Positions 47,761 to 55,999 of a stretch of DNA of 64,000 nucleotides are shown here, in pieces. The DNA is from Streptomyces eurythermus (GTDB lineage Bacteria; Actinomycetota; Actinomycetes; Streptomycetales; Streptomycetaceae). The DNA lies in contig NZ_BMSK01000028.1 in NCBI RefSeq assembly GCF_014649115.1, positions 44,220 through 108,219 on the forward strand, read 5' to 3'. A model generated the notes under the pieces. It did no database searches and was not told where the DNA came from. It saw only the letters and a program-made list of their open reading frames with translations. Each line of letters opens with the position of its first letter. Within the stretch, counting starts at the first letter, position 1. The position numbers were made by a program, and so were the translations under genes.

Positions 47761-49769
47761 TCGCCGCCGGTCCGCGATCCGTCGGCGGCGTCCTCGCCGA
47801 ACGGGTCGATCTTGTCGATGTAGCCGACGGTGATGTCCTCCGGTGCCAGACCGGTGACCTCGGCGACGGCGGCGACGGACTCCCGGGCGGCGCCGAGGTC
47901 GGCGGCGACGGCCTCCGGTACGTGACGGGTGACCAGGTTGCGGTGCGGGGAGACGCCCGTGAGGTCGAAGCCGGGCTTGGACTCGACCTGGATGCGGGCG
48001 GGGAATCTGCCGTCGCCGACGGTGTAGGGGCGGGACTCGACGATGCCGAAGTGGTGCCATTCGCCGACCGCTTGGCGCAACTGCTCCTGGTAGGTGCCCT
48101 TCAGTCCGCGCAGCCAGGAGGCGCGCCGGGCGAACGCCGCCTCGCGCGGGTCGTCCACGTCCGCGTCCCGGTCGCCGGCCTCCTGGGCGGTGTGTCCCGG
48201 CTCCTTGTTGACGATCCGGTAGTCGTCCTCGGTCAGGACGTGGTTCGGCACCCGGGCGGGCCAGAAGGTGGGCAGATGGGGGTCGTACCGCGGTCCGAGG
48301 CCGGCGCCGGACTCGTACCCGGAGCGGCAGCTGGCGGTGTCGGCCTGCCAGGGGACGGCCATCCAGCGGGTCAGGTCGCCGGGGCCCTGGGACTGCAGGG
48401 GGCCGTCGGCGGCGAAGACGTCCTCCTGGGTGAGCGTCTCCCCGTAGGGCCGCTCCGGCAGGCCCGCCGGGCGGTGCCGGATGCGGAACGGTTCGGAGTA
48501 CATCGAGCTGTGCCGGACCGGCCAGGTGACCTCGCAGCCGGGGTGGAAGGCGTCGGCGAGGCAGAAGTCGAGCGCGGCGCGGTCCAGCAGGCCGGGCTGG
48601 TCGGCCACCGGCGCCTCGTCGAGGCGGCGGGGGAAGCCGGGCCAGGGCGTGGTGCGGAAGTCGCCCTCCGCCCACCGCTGGAGCATGGTCAGCTGGGTGT
48701 TGGACAGTTCCATGTACTGGAGGGGGGACTTGGGCCGGCTGGACATGCCGTCGCCGTAGAACCACGGCCATGTCATCGGGGACAGTCCGTCGCGGGTGTG
48801 GTCCCGCATGGAGGTGAACACCTGGCGGCGCAGTTCGCGGTGGGTCGCGGAGGGACTGGCCAGGCGGCGCAGCAGGCCGGGCGCCGTGAAGTCCTCGGGG
48901 CCGCCGAAGCCGAAGTGGGTGGCGAAGCCCTGGTTGACCCACTGGAGTTCGCAGAACCGGCGCAGGATCGGCTCGATGTCGCGGTCGAACAGGAGCGGTT
49001 CGGGGGCGGTGAGCATCTCCTCCTGGACGAAGAGATCGTGGAGCAGGTCGTACAGGGTGCGCGGACTCTTCACGTCGGGCGCGTAGTTGGGCGGGGCCAC
49101 GACCACCCAGGCGGGCTCGACGGGGACGGCGCGCCCCTCGAGGGTGAGGGTGGCGGTGACCGGGCCGTCGGAGATGTCGTCGCACCAGCCGTCGTTGTTG
49201 CCGAAGGAAAGCAGTGGTTCACCGAACGGCGCGGCGGAGTGGCCCTTGCCGCCGAGGACGACCAGGCGGCCCTCGTCGTCGGCGTGCATGGAGCCGAGGG
49301 GCACGTCGAGCGTGCCGAGGAAGCGGCCGCCGGTGAAGGGGACGGTGCCGCCGGTGGCGGCGTCCAGCACCTTGCGGCCCGGGTCGATGACCAGCCGGCC
49401 GCGGTCGGTGACGCCCTTGTTGCGCCGGGGCACGCTCTTCCCGGCCATGTCGGGGATGTCCAGCGCGAGGCGGAACTCGTACCAGGCGGCCTTCTTGTTG
49501 GCCACGTGCACCGCCCACTCGATGCTCACCCGCGGGTCGGCCACCGTCAGTTCCCGTACGACCGTCCCGTCCGCGGTGTAGCCGTAGACGCGGAACCGGG
49601 CCGCCTGCCGTTTGACGGCCCCGGTGTCGTCCTTGCAGGAGCCCACCGGGGCGGGCTCCGGCGAGGGGGTCTCGGGGCCGTGGAACCAGCCGTCCCGCTG
49701 TTCGCTGTTGCCCACGCGGGCGACGCCTATGGCGGGGTGGATCTTGGCATACGCGATGTCGTCGGCCAT
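47757..49769 (-). CDS. LodA/GoxA-like cysteine tryptophylquinone amino-acid oxidase
   Basis: The 670-residue protein matches LodA (L-lysine epsilon-oxidase)/GoxA (glycine oxidase) throughout: YAKIHPAIGVARVGNS at the N-terminus, PTFWPARVPNHVLTEDDY, and WQADTASCRSGY with Cys481, the residue expected to join the quinone cofactor. The Trp partner is probably in the following segment (Trp503 in TFWPARVP is a candidate; spacing differs from what I recall for Marinomonas LodA, so this is uncertain). The enzyme would oxidise an amino acid, releasing NH3 and H2O2. No signal peptide is seen. ATG 49769 follows GGAAGAGGTG. Confidence 0.87.
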   Translation of the reverse strand: MADDIAYAKIHPAIGVARVGNSEQRDGWFHGPETPSPEPAPVGSCKDDTGAVKRQAARFRVYGYTADGTVVRELTVADPRVSIEWAVHVANKKAAWYEFRLALDIPDMAGKSVPRRNKGVTDRGRLVIDPGRKVLDAATGGTVPFTGGRFLGTLDVPLGSMHADDEGRLVVLGGKGHSAAPFGEPLLSFGNNDGWCDDISDGPVTATLTLEGRAVPVEPAWVVVAPPNYAPDVKSPRTLYDLLHDLFVQEEMLTAPEPLLFDRDIEPILRRFCELQWVNQGFATHFGFGGPEDFTAPGLLRRLASPSATHRELRRQVFTSMRDHTRDGLSPMTWPWFYGDGMSSRPKSPLQYMELSNTQLTMLQRWAEGDFRTTPWPGFPRRLDEAPVADQPGLLDRAALDFCLADAFHPGCEVTWPVRHSSMYSEPFRIRHRPAGLPERPYGETLTQEDVFAADGPLQSQGPGDLTRWMAVPWQADTASCRSGYESGAGLGPRYDPHLPTFWPARVPNHVLTEDDYRIVNKEPGHTAQEAGDRDADVDDPREAAFARRASWLRGLKGTYQEQLRQAVGEWHHFGIVESRPYTVGDGRFPARIQVESKPGFDLTGVSPHRNLVTRHVPEAVAADLGAARESVAAVAEVTGLAPEDITVGYIDKIDPFGEDAADGSRTGGE

Positions 49770-49985
49770 GAGGCCACACCTCTTCCGTGCACGGCGGGGG
49801 AGGAAGGGAAAGGGAAAGGGCGGAGCGGCAAGGGCGCCGGAGCCGCGCACGGTGTGCCCGCGCATACGCCCCGCGGTTCCCAAGGTCACCGCCCGGATCC
49901 GGCCCTGCCACCCGGAAACGCCGTACGAGGGACGGCACGGGGCCGGGTCCCACCGCCCCGCGGGGCGAAGCCTCCCCGGCGGTAA

Positions 49986-49991
49986 TAGGCT
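49986..49991 (+). promoter_or_regulatory. -10-like hexamer, predicted leaderless start
   Basis: TAGGCT fits TANNNT and ends 6 nt before ATG 49998; no binding site lies between. Confidence 0.45.
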
Positions 49992-49997
49992 CGCCTC

Positions 49998-50765
49998 ATG
50001 GCCGGACCGGTCCAGTCGATCGAGCGGGCGGCGGCGATTCTGCGGCTGCTCGCCGGCGGGCCCCGCCGACTCGGGCTCGGCGAGGTGGCGGCCTCGCTCG
50101 GGCTGGCGAAGGGCACCGCCCACGGCATCCTGCGCACGCTCCAGCACGTGGACTTCGTGGAGCAGGACACGACGACCGGGAAATACCAGCTGGGGGCCGC
50201 CCTGCTGCACCTGGGCACCAGCTACCTGGACGTCAACGAACTGCGCTCACGCTCCCTGAACTGGGCCGACGCCCTGGCCGCCCGCAGCGGGGAGGCGGTG
50301 CGTCTGGGCACCCCGCTGGAGGGCAGGGTCCTCGTCGTCCACCATGTGTTCCGGCCGGACGACAGCTTCCAGACCCTGGACGTGGGCACGCTGCTGCCGC
50401 TGCACGCCTCCTCGCTCGGCAAGGTGCTGCTGGCCTTCGGCACGGCGACGGCCGAACCGGACGGGGGGCCGGGGCTGGAGGCGTACACCCGGCACACCCT
50501 GGTCGATCCCGAGCGGCTCGCCCGGGCGCTCGCCGCGGTCCGGGAGGCCGGCTGGGCGGCCGAGATCCAGGAGATGAGCATGGGCGAGGCCGGGATCGCC
50601 GCGCCGATCCGGGGGCACGGCGGCCTGGTCGTGGGCGCCATCGGGCTGTCCGGGCCGGTGGAGCGGATCTGCGACGGCCAGGGCCGGCCCCGCCCCGCGC
50701 TGGTCAGCCTGATCCGCGAGGCCGCCCGGGCGATCTCCAGAGACCTGGGAGCCGCCCGCTGGTAG
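49998..50765 (+). CDS. IclR-family regulator (GylR-like)
   Basis: The 255-residue protein has an IclR winged helix (QSIERAAAILRLLAGGPRRLGLGEVAASLGLAKGTAHGILRTLQHVDFVEQD, residues 6-58) and an IclR effector domain. It resembles GylR, the glycerol-operon repressor of Streptomyces, and is followed 44 bp later by glycerol kinase, so glycerol-3-phosphate is the probable inducer. The predicted promoter makes the mRNA leaderless. Unlike the canonical gyl operon, no glycerol facilitator or glycerol-3-phosphate dehydrogenase follows. Confidence 0.88.
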   Translation: MAGPVQSIERAAAILRLLAGGPRRLGLGEVAASLGLAKGTAHGILRTLQHVDFVEQDTTTGKYQLGAALLHLGTSYLDVNELRSRSLNWADALAARSGEAVRLGTPLEGRVLVVHHVFRPDDSFQTLDVGTLLPLHASSLGKVLLAFGTATAEPDGGPGLEAYTRHTLVDPERLARALAAVREAGWAAEIQEMSMGEAGIAAPIRGHGGLVVGAIGLSGPVERICDGQGRPRPALVSLIREAARAISRDLGAARW

Positions 50766-50809
50766 GCCGGGACGGCCGCCCGCGGATCCGTCGGAAGGCA
50801 GACCCGATC

Positions 50810-52324
50810 ATGGGTGAACGGTATGTGATGTCGGTCGATCAGGGCACCAACTCGACCCGCTGCATCCTCTTCGACCACCGGGGGCGGCTGGTGTCGGTCG
50901 CGCAGCGGGAGCACCGGCAGCACTTCCCGCGGCCCGGCTGGGTGGAACACGACGCCGTCGAGATCTGGCAGAACCTGCGCCGGGTGGTGCCCGAGGCCCT
51001 GTCCGCCGCCGGCATCGACCAGGCGCGGGTCGCCGCGATCGGACTGGCCAACCAGCGGGAGACCACGGTGCTCTGGGACCGGCGGACCGGCGCCCCGCTG
51101 GGCCGGGCGATCGTCTGGCAGGACACCCGTACCGCGCCGCTGGTCGAGGACCTGCTGCGCGACCCCGGCGAGACGTTCTTCCTCGAGCGGTGCGCCCTGC
51201 CGCCCTCCACCTATTTCTCGGCGCTGCGGATCCGCTGGCTGTTCGACCACGTCAAGGGCGTCGAGCAGCGCGCCCGGGACGGCGAGGTGCTGTTCGGGAC
51301 GATGGAGAGCTGGCTGCTGTGGAACCTCACCGGGGGCGCCGACGGCGGCCTGCACCTCACCGACGTCACCAACGCCGGCCGCACGATGCTGATGAACATC
51401 CGCACGCTCGCCTGGGACGACGAGCTGCTGGACTTCTTCGGTGTGCCCCGTGCGATGCTGCCCGAGATCCGCCCCTGCGCCGAGCGGTACGGCGAGACGC
51501 GCGCGCTGCTGCCCGGCGTCCCCCTCACCGCCGCCCTCGGCGACCAGCAGGCCGCGCTGTTCGGCCAGACCTGCTTCTCCCCCGGCGAGGCCAAGTGCAC
51601 CTACGGCACCGGCGGCTTCCTGCTGCTCAACACCGGCGACGAGGTCGTACGGTCCCGGCACGGGCTGCTGACGACCGTCGCCTACAAGATCGGGGACCAG
51701 CCCCCGGCCTACGCCCTGGAGGGGTCGATCGCGGTCACCGGCGCGCTCGTCCAGTGGTTCCGCGACCGCCTGGGCCTGATCGGCAGCGCCCCGGAGATCG
51801 AGACCCTCGCGCGCACGGTCGAGGACAACGGCGGCTGCTACATCGTCCCCGCCTTCTCGGGCCTGTTCGCGCCGCACTGGCGCAGCGACGCGCGCGGGGT
51901 CATCGTCGGCCTCACCTCGTACATCACCAAGGGGCACCTGGCGCGGGCGGTGCTGGAGGCCACGGGGTGGCAGACCCGGGAGGTCGTGGACGCGATGAAC
52001 GCCGACTTCCCGGTCCCCCTGCCGCAGCTCAGGGTGGACGGCGGCATGACCTCGGACAACCTGCTCATGCAGTTCGTGGCCGATGTGCTCGGCGTGCCCG
52101 TGGTACGGCCCATGGTCGCCGAGACGGTCTCCCTCGGCGCCGCCTACGCGGCCGGCCTCGCCGCGGGCTACTGGCCCGGCCTGGAGGTGCTGCGCCGCAA
52201 CTGGCACCGGGCCGCGCAGTGGCTGCCCGGCATGGACCCCGAACGGCGGGAGGCGGAGTACGACAACTGGAAGCGGGCCGTCGAACGGTCCCTGGGCTGG
52301 GCCGGACCACCGCGCACCCGCTGA
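50810..52324 (+). CDS. glpK: Glycerol kinase
   Basis: The 504-residue FGGY-family kinase has VMSVDQGTNSTRCILFD (phosphate 1), GWVEHDAVEIWQ, LANQRETTVLWDRRTG, AIVWQDTRTA, ALGDQQAALFGQ, CTYGTGGFLLLNTG and LRVDGGMTSDNLLMQFVADVLGVPVVRP. Length and motifs fit glycerol kinase, forming glycerol-3-phosphate. GGAAGGCAGACC precedes ATG 50810. It follows the GylR-like gene in the same direction. Streptomycetes usually carry the main glpK inside a glpF-glpK-glpD operon, so this may be a second copy. Confidence 0.93.
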   Translation: MGERYVMSVDQGTNSTRCILFDHRGRLVSVAQREHRQHFPRPGWVEHDAVEIWQNLRRVVPEALSAAGIDQARVAAIGLANQRETTVLWDRRTGAPLGRAIVWQDTRTAPLVEDLLRDPGETFFLERCALPPSTYFSALRIRWLFDHVKGVEQRARDGEVLFGTMESWLLWNLTGGADGGLHLTDVTNAGRTMLMNIRTLAWDDELLDFFGVPRAMLPEIRPCAERYGETRALLPGVPLTAALGDQQAALFGQTCFSPGEAKCTYGTGGFLLLNTGDEVVRSRHGLLTTVAYKIGDQPPAYALEGSIAVTGALVQWFRDRLGLIGSAPEIETLARTVEDNGGCYIVPAFSGLFAPHWRSDARGVIVGLTSYITKGHLARAVLEATGWQTREVVDAMNADFPVPLPQLRVDGGMTSDNLLMQFVADVLGVPVVRPMVAETVSLGAAYAAGLAAGYWPGLEVLRRNWHRAAQWLPGMDPERREAEYDNWKRAVERSLGWAGPPRTR

Positions 52325-52376
52325 CCCCCGCCGTCACCCGTCATGCCGGGCAGCCGCCCCCGGTCCGCGGGTTCCC

Positions 52377-53069
52377 TCACTCCGGGAAGCGCCCTTGCTC
52401 CGGGTGGCTCTCCGGCGCCGCCGTCCGCGCGCTGACCGGTGCCAGCCACAGGCCCACGATCGCGTCGGCGAGTCCGGTCGCGGCCGCGCTCCAGGTGGCG
52501 TGCGGGGTGGGGGCGGACTCGGCCAGGGCCCGCTCGCGCTCGGCGCACGTGTGCAGGATCAGCAGCCGGACCATCTGACCGCGTTCGGCGCGGACCTCCG
52601 GCGGCAGGTCCGGCAGGGTGCGGTTCAGGCCCTCGACCGCCTCGCGCAGCGCCGGCGAGGCCAGGGACTCCTCGACCATGATCTCGTGCAGCACCGGGTC
52701 GGTCATCACCTGCGCGCAGAACCGGGCGTACCAGGTGGGGCTGCCGAGTCCGGCCAGGTGCTCGGTGACCGGGCGGACCAGGCAGTCGACCCAGTCACGC
52801 ACGTCCGTGGAGCCCGTGGCCTCCTTCAGGGCCCACTCCCGCAGGGTCTCGATGTGCCGGGTGTGCCGCCGGGCGACCGCGCGGACCAGGTCGGCCTTGG
52901 TGCCGAAGTGGTAGCCGACCGCGGCGTTGTTGCCCTGGCCGGCGGCCTCGCTGACCTGGCGGTTGGAGACGGCGTACACGCCGTGCTCGGCGAACAGCCG
53001 TTCCGCCGCGGTCAGGATCGCCTCCCGCGTCGCGTTCACCTGCTCGGTCCGCGCCGTCCTGCGCGCCAT
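52377..53069 (-). CDS. TetR-family regulator of the divergent efflux pump
   Basis: The 230-residue protein has a TetR domain (ATREAILTAAERLFAEHGVYAVSNRQVSEAAGQGNNAAVGYHFGTKADLVRAV segment, residues 14-65) and a long helical C-terminal domain. ATG 53069 is preferred; a GTG at 53078 is in frame. Divergent from the DHA2-type pump at 53310, with a perfect TAAGTCAA palindrome in between that overlaps a TTGACT -35-like element, so it should repress the pump. Confidence 0.88.
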   Translation of the reverse strand: MARRTARTEQVNATREAILTAAERLFAEHGVYAVSNRQVSEAAGQGNNAAVGYHFGTKADLVRAVARRHTRHIETLREWALKEATGSTDVRDWVDCLVRPVTEHLAGLGSPTWYARFCAQVMTDPVLHEIMVEESLASPALREAVEGLNRTLPDLPPEVRAERGQMVRLLILHTCAERERALAESAPTPHATWSAAATGLADAIVGLWLAPVSARTAAPESHPEQGRFPE

Positions 53070-53228
53070 GCTCACCACCGCTCCGGGACGTGCGCCACCC
53101 CGGGGGCGGTCCGTCCCGCACTCCGCCCCACGGGTCCTCGGCCGGGGCGGGCGAGGTCCAGCCGGTTCCCAGCCTACGGCGCTCGGGACGCCTCCCCGGA
53201 CACGGGCCCGCGTCCGGGCTGGCTAAAG

Positions 53229-53248
53229 TAAGTCAAGCAGTTGACTTA
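53229..53248. promoter_or_regulatory. TetR operator in the pump promoter
   Basis: Arms TAAGTCAA (53229-53236) and TTGACTTA (53241-53248) are perfect around GCAG. The right arm contains TTGACT, a plausible -35 for the plus-strand pump gene that begins 62 nt later. Confidence 0.8.
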
Positions 53249-53309
53249 ACACTGGCCGCGCCGCTGCCCGTTCCTTCGTCTCGTTTCTCGTTCCCCGGAA
53301 GGTCCCTTC

Positions 53310-54779
53310 ATGCCCGACGCCCCTGCCCGGCTCGCCGAGGCCGGCCGTTCCGCCCCGTCCCGGCCGGGTGCCGTGGTCACGGTGCTGGCCCTGGCCGGCA
53401 TCACCGTGTCGCTGATGCAGACACTGGTGATCCCGATCGTGCCCGAGCTGCCCGGCTATCTGCACGCCTCGCCGTCCGACGCCGCCTGGGCGGTGACCGC
53501 CACCCTGCTGGCCGCCGCCGTCGCCACCCCGGTGGCCGGCCGGCTCGGCGACATGTTCGGCAAGCGGCGCCTGCTGCTGGTCAGCCTGGTCCTGCTGGTG
53601 GCCGGCTCGACGGTGTGCGCGCTCAGCGACCGGCTGGTGCCGATGATCGCCGGCCGGGCGCTGCAGGGCCTGGCCTCCGCCGTGGTCCCGCTCGGCATCA
53701 GCATCATGCGGGACGAGCTGCCGCCGGAGAAGCTGGCCGGTTCCACCGCGCTGATGAGCGCCTCGCTCGGGGTCGGCGGTGCCCTGGGGCTGCCCGCGGC
53801 GGCGTTCATCGCCGACCACTACGACTGGCACGTGCTGTTCTGGACCTCCGCGAGCCTCGGCGTCGTCGCGGCCGTGCTGGTGCTGGGCCTGGTACCGGAG
53901 TCCGGGGTGCGCACCGGCGGCCGGTTCGACCTGGCCGGCGCGCTGGGCATAGCCGTCGGGCTGGTCGCGCTGCTGCTCGCCGTCTCCAAGGGCGCCGACT
54001 GGGGCTGGGGCAGCGGCACCACCCTGGGCCTGTTCGCGCTCGCCGTCGTGGTCCTGGTGGCCTGGGGCTTCTTCGAGCTGCGCACGGCCCGGCCGCTGGT
54101 CGACCTGCGCACCACGGCCCGCCGCCAGGTGCTGTTCACCAACCTGGCCTCGATCGCGTTCGGCTTCTCCATGTTCGCGATGGCGCTCGTCCTGCCGCAG
54201 CTGCTCCAGCTGCCCACGCAGACGGGCTACGGCCTGGGCAGGTCCATGCTCGCCGCCGGCCTGGTCCTGGCCCCGCAGGGCCTGGTGATGATGGCCACGG
54301 CCCCGCTGTCCGCCCTGATCACCAAGTCGCGGGGCCCGAAGACCACGCTGATGACCGGCGCGCTGATCGTCGCCGCCGGGTACGGGCTGAACATCGCGAT
54401 GATGAGCGAGATCTGGCATCTGGTGCTGGTCTCCAGCGTGATCGGCGCGGGCGTCGGCTTCGCCTACGGCGCCATGCCGGCGCTGATCATGGGCGCGGTC
54501 CCGCCCTCGGAGACGGCCGCCGCGAACAGCCTCAACACGCTGATGCGGTCCATCGGCACGTCCGTGGCCAGCGCCGTGGCGGGCGTGATCCTGGCCCAGA
54601 TGACGACCAGTCTCGGCGGGTACACGCTGCCGTCCGAGAACGCCTTCAAGGCGGTCATGGCACTCGGCGCGGGCGCGGCGACCCTCGCCTTCCTGCTCGC
54701 CGGATTCCTCCCCCGGCACCGCCCGGTCGACACCCCGGCCACGACGACCACCGAGGCATCGACCGAGCCGGTGGGCTGA
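53310..54779 (+). CDS. DHA2-family MFS drug efflux transporter
   Basis: The 489-residue protein has 14 predicted membrane helices with GRLGDMFGKRRLLLVSL (motif A), RALQGLASAVVPLGISIMRDELP (motif B), and SASLGVGGALGLPAAAFIADH (motif C). It exports an unknown hydrophobic drug in exchange for protons. The ATG at 53310 follows CGGAAGGTCCCTTC. Controlled by the divergent TetR protein through the operator 62 nt upstream. Confidence 0.9.
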   Translation: MPDAPARLAEAGRSAPSRPGAVVTVLALAGITVSLMQTLVIPIVPELPGYLHASPSDAAWAVTATLLAAAVATPVAGRLGDMFGKRRLLLVSLVLLVAGSTVCALSDRLVPMIAGRALQGLASAVVPLGISIMRDELPPEKLAGSTALMSASLGVGGALGLPAAAFIADHYDWHVLFWTSASLGVVAAVLVLGLVPESGVRTGGRFDLAGALGIAVGLVALLLAVSKGADWGWGSGTTLGLFALAVVVLVAWGFFELRTARPLVDLRTTARRQVLFTNLASIAFGFSMFAMALVLPQLLQLPTQTGYGLGRSMLAAGLVLAPQGLVMMATAPLSALITKSRGPKTTLMTGALIVAAGYGLNIAMMSEIWHLVLVSSVIGAGVGFAYGAMPALIMGAVPPSETAAANSLNTLMRSIGTSVASAVAGVILAQMTTSLGGYTLPSENAFKAVMALGAGAATLAFLLAGFLPRHRPVDTPATTTTEASTEPVG

Positions 54780-54908
54780 GACGGGGACGCGTGGGCGCCT
54801 CGGCGTGAGCCGGTTCGCCGGTGGCCGGGAGGGGCGGCGCGGGCCCGTTCAGGGGAACCGTGGGGGAAAGGGGCGTGAGCGGGCCGGGGCCGGTCGAGAT
54901 GTTCTGCC

Positions 54909-55898
54909 GTGACCGCCGTGCCGCTGCCGTTCATCGCGCCGATGCTCGCCACCCCCGGCAGCCTGCCGCCCGCCGCCCAGGACCGGCGGTGGGCGTACGA
55001 GACGAAGCAGGACGGCCAGCGGGTGATGGTCTACCTGCCCGGCGACGGCAGCGTGCTGCTGCGCGCCCGCTCCGGCGAGGACATCACCGCGGCCTACCCC
55101 GAACTCCGGCCGCTGGGCGCCGCGCTGGGCCCCACGCCCGCCGTGCTGGACGGCGAGGTGCTGGCCCTGGACGAGCGGGGACGGGCCGACTTCCAGTTGC
55201 TGCAGAGCCGCATGGGCCTCGCGCACGCCCCCGCGCGGGCGGCGCGCCGGGCCGCGCAGGTGCCGGTGCACCTGGTGCTGTTCGACGTGCCGTATCTGAC
55301 CGAGCCGCTGCTCCGTCTGCCGTACGCGCGACGGCGGGCCCGGCTGGAGGAGCTGGAGCTGGCCGGGCCGTACTGGTCGACCCCGGGCGCGGTGACGGGG
55401 CACGGCGCCGAGGCTCTGCGCGCCACCCGGGAGCACGGGCTGGAGGGCCTGGTCTGCAAGCGGCTGGACTCGGTGTACGAGCCCGGCGTCCGCTCCCGCG
55501 CCTGGGTCAAGATCCGGAACATGCGCGCCGAGGACGTGATCATCGGCGGCTGGCTGCCCGGGAAGGGCCGGCTGACCGGACTGCCCGGGGCGGTGCTGGC
55601 CGGGCAGCGCGACACGGAGGGCCGGCTGCGCTACGTCGGCGGGGTGGGCACCGGCTGGAGCGAGGCGGAACGCGTCCGGCTGGCGGAGCTGCTGCGGGAG
55701 GCGGCGAGCGACCGGTGCCCCTTCGACCCGGTGCCGAGGATCCCCCAGGCGCGCTGGGTGGTGCCCCGGCTGGTGGGCGAGGTCAGCTACAGCACCCGTA
55801 CCCGGCACGGCATGCTGCGCCAGCCGTCCTGGCTGCGCTCGCGCCCGGACCTCACGCCGGAGGAGTCGGCGGCGGACCTGCCTCAGGCGCCGGGGTGA
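54909..55898 (+). CDS. ATP-dependent DNA ligase (LigD-type ligase domain)
   Basis: The 329-residue protein is a two-domain ATP-dependent ligase: motif I ETKQDGQRVMVYL with the adenylated Lys33, motif III region LDGEVLALDERGRADFQLLQSR, motif IV EGLVCKRLDSVYEPG, motif V SRAWVKIRNMRAEDVIIGGWLPGKGR, then an OB fold. It resembles the LigC/LigD ligase modules of bacterial non-homologous end joining. It starts with GTG 54909; no strong binding site is present. The corresponding phosphoesterase module is a separate gene 11 kb away. Confidence 0.9.
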   Translation: MTAVPLPFIAPMLATPGSLPPAAQDRRWAYETKQDGQRVMVYLPGDGSVLLRARSGEDITAAYPELRPLGAALGPTPAVLDGEVLALDERGRADFQLLQSRMGLAHAPARAARRAAQVPVHLVLFDVPYLTEPLLRLPYARRRARLEELELAGPYWSTPGAVTGHGAEALRATREHGLEGLVCKRLDSVYEPGVRSRAWVKIRNMRAEDVIIGGWLPGKGRLTGLPGAVLAGQRDTEGRLRYVGGVGTGWSEAERVRLAELLREAASDRCPFDPVPRIPQARWVVPRLVGEVSYSTRTRHGMLRQPSWLRSRPDLTPEESAADLPQAPG

Positions 55899-55987
55899 GG
55901 GCCGTGGGGCGCGGCCGACGGGCCAACCTCCGTGGTACGGGGGGCCGTACGGGCGACCGCGACCGGAGCCGGACCGGCCCCAGGGTC

Positions 55988-55993
55988 TATCGT
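55988..55993 (+). promoter_or_regulatory. -10-like hexamer, predicted leaderless start
   Basis: TATCGT fits TANNNT and ends 6 nt before ATG 56000. Confidence 0.5.
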
Positions 55994-55999
55994 GTCCTC

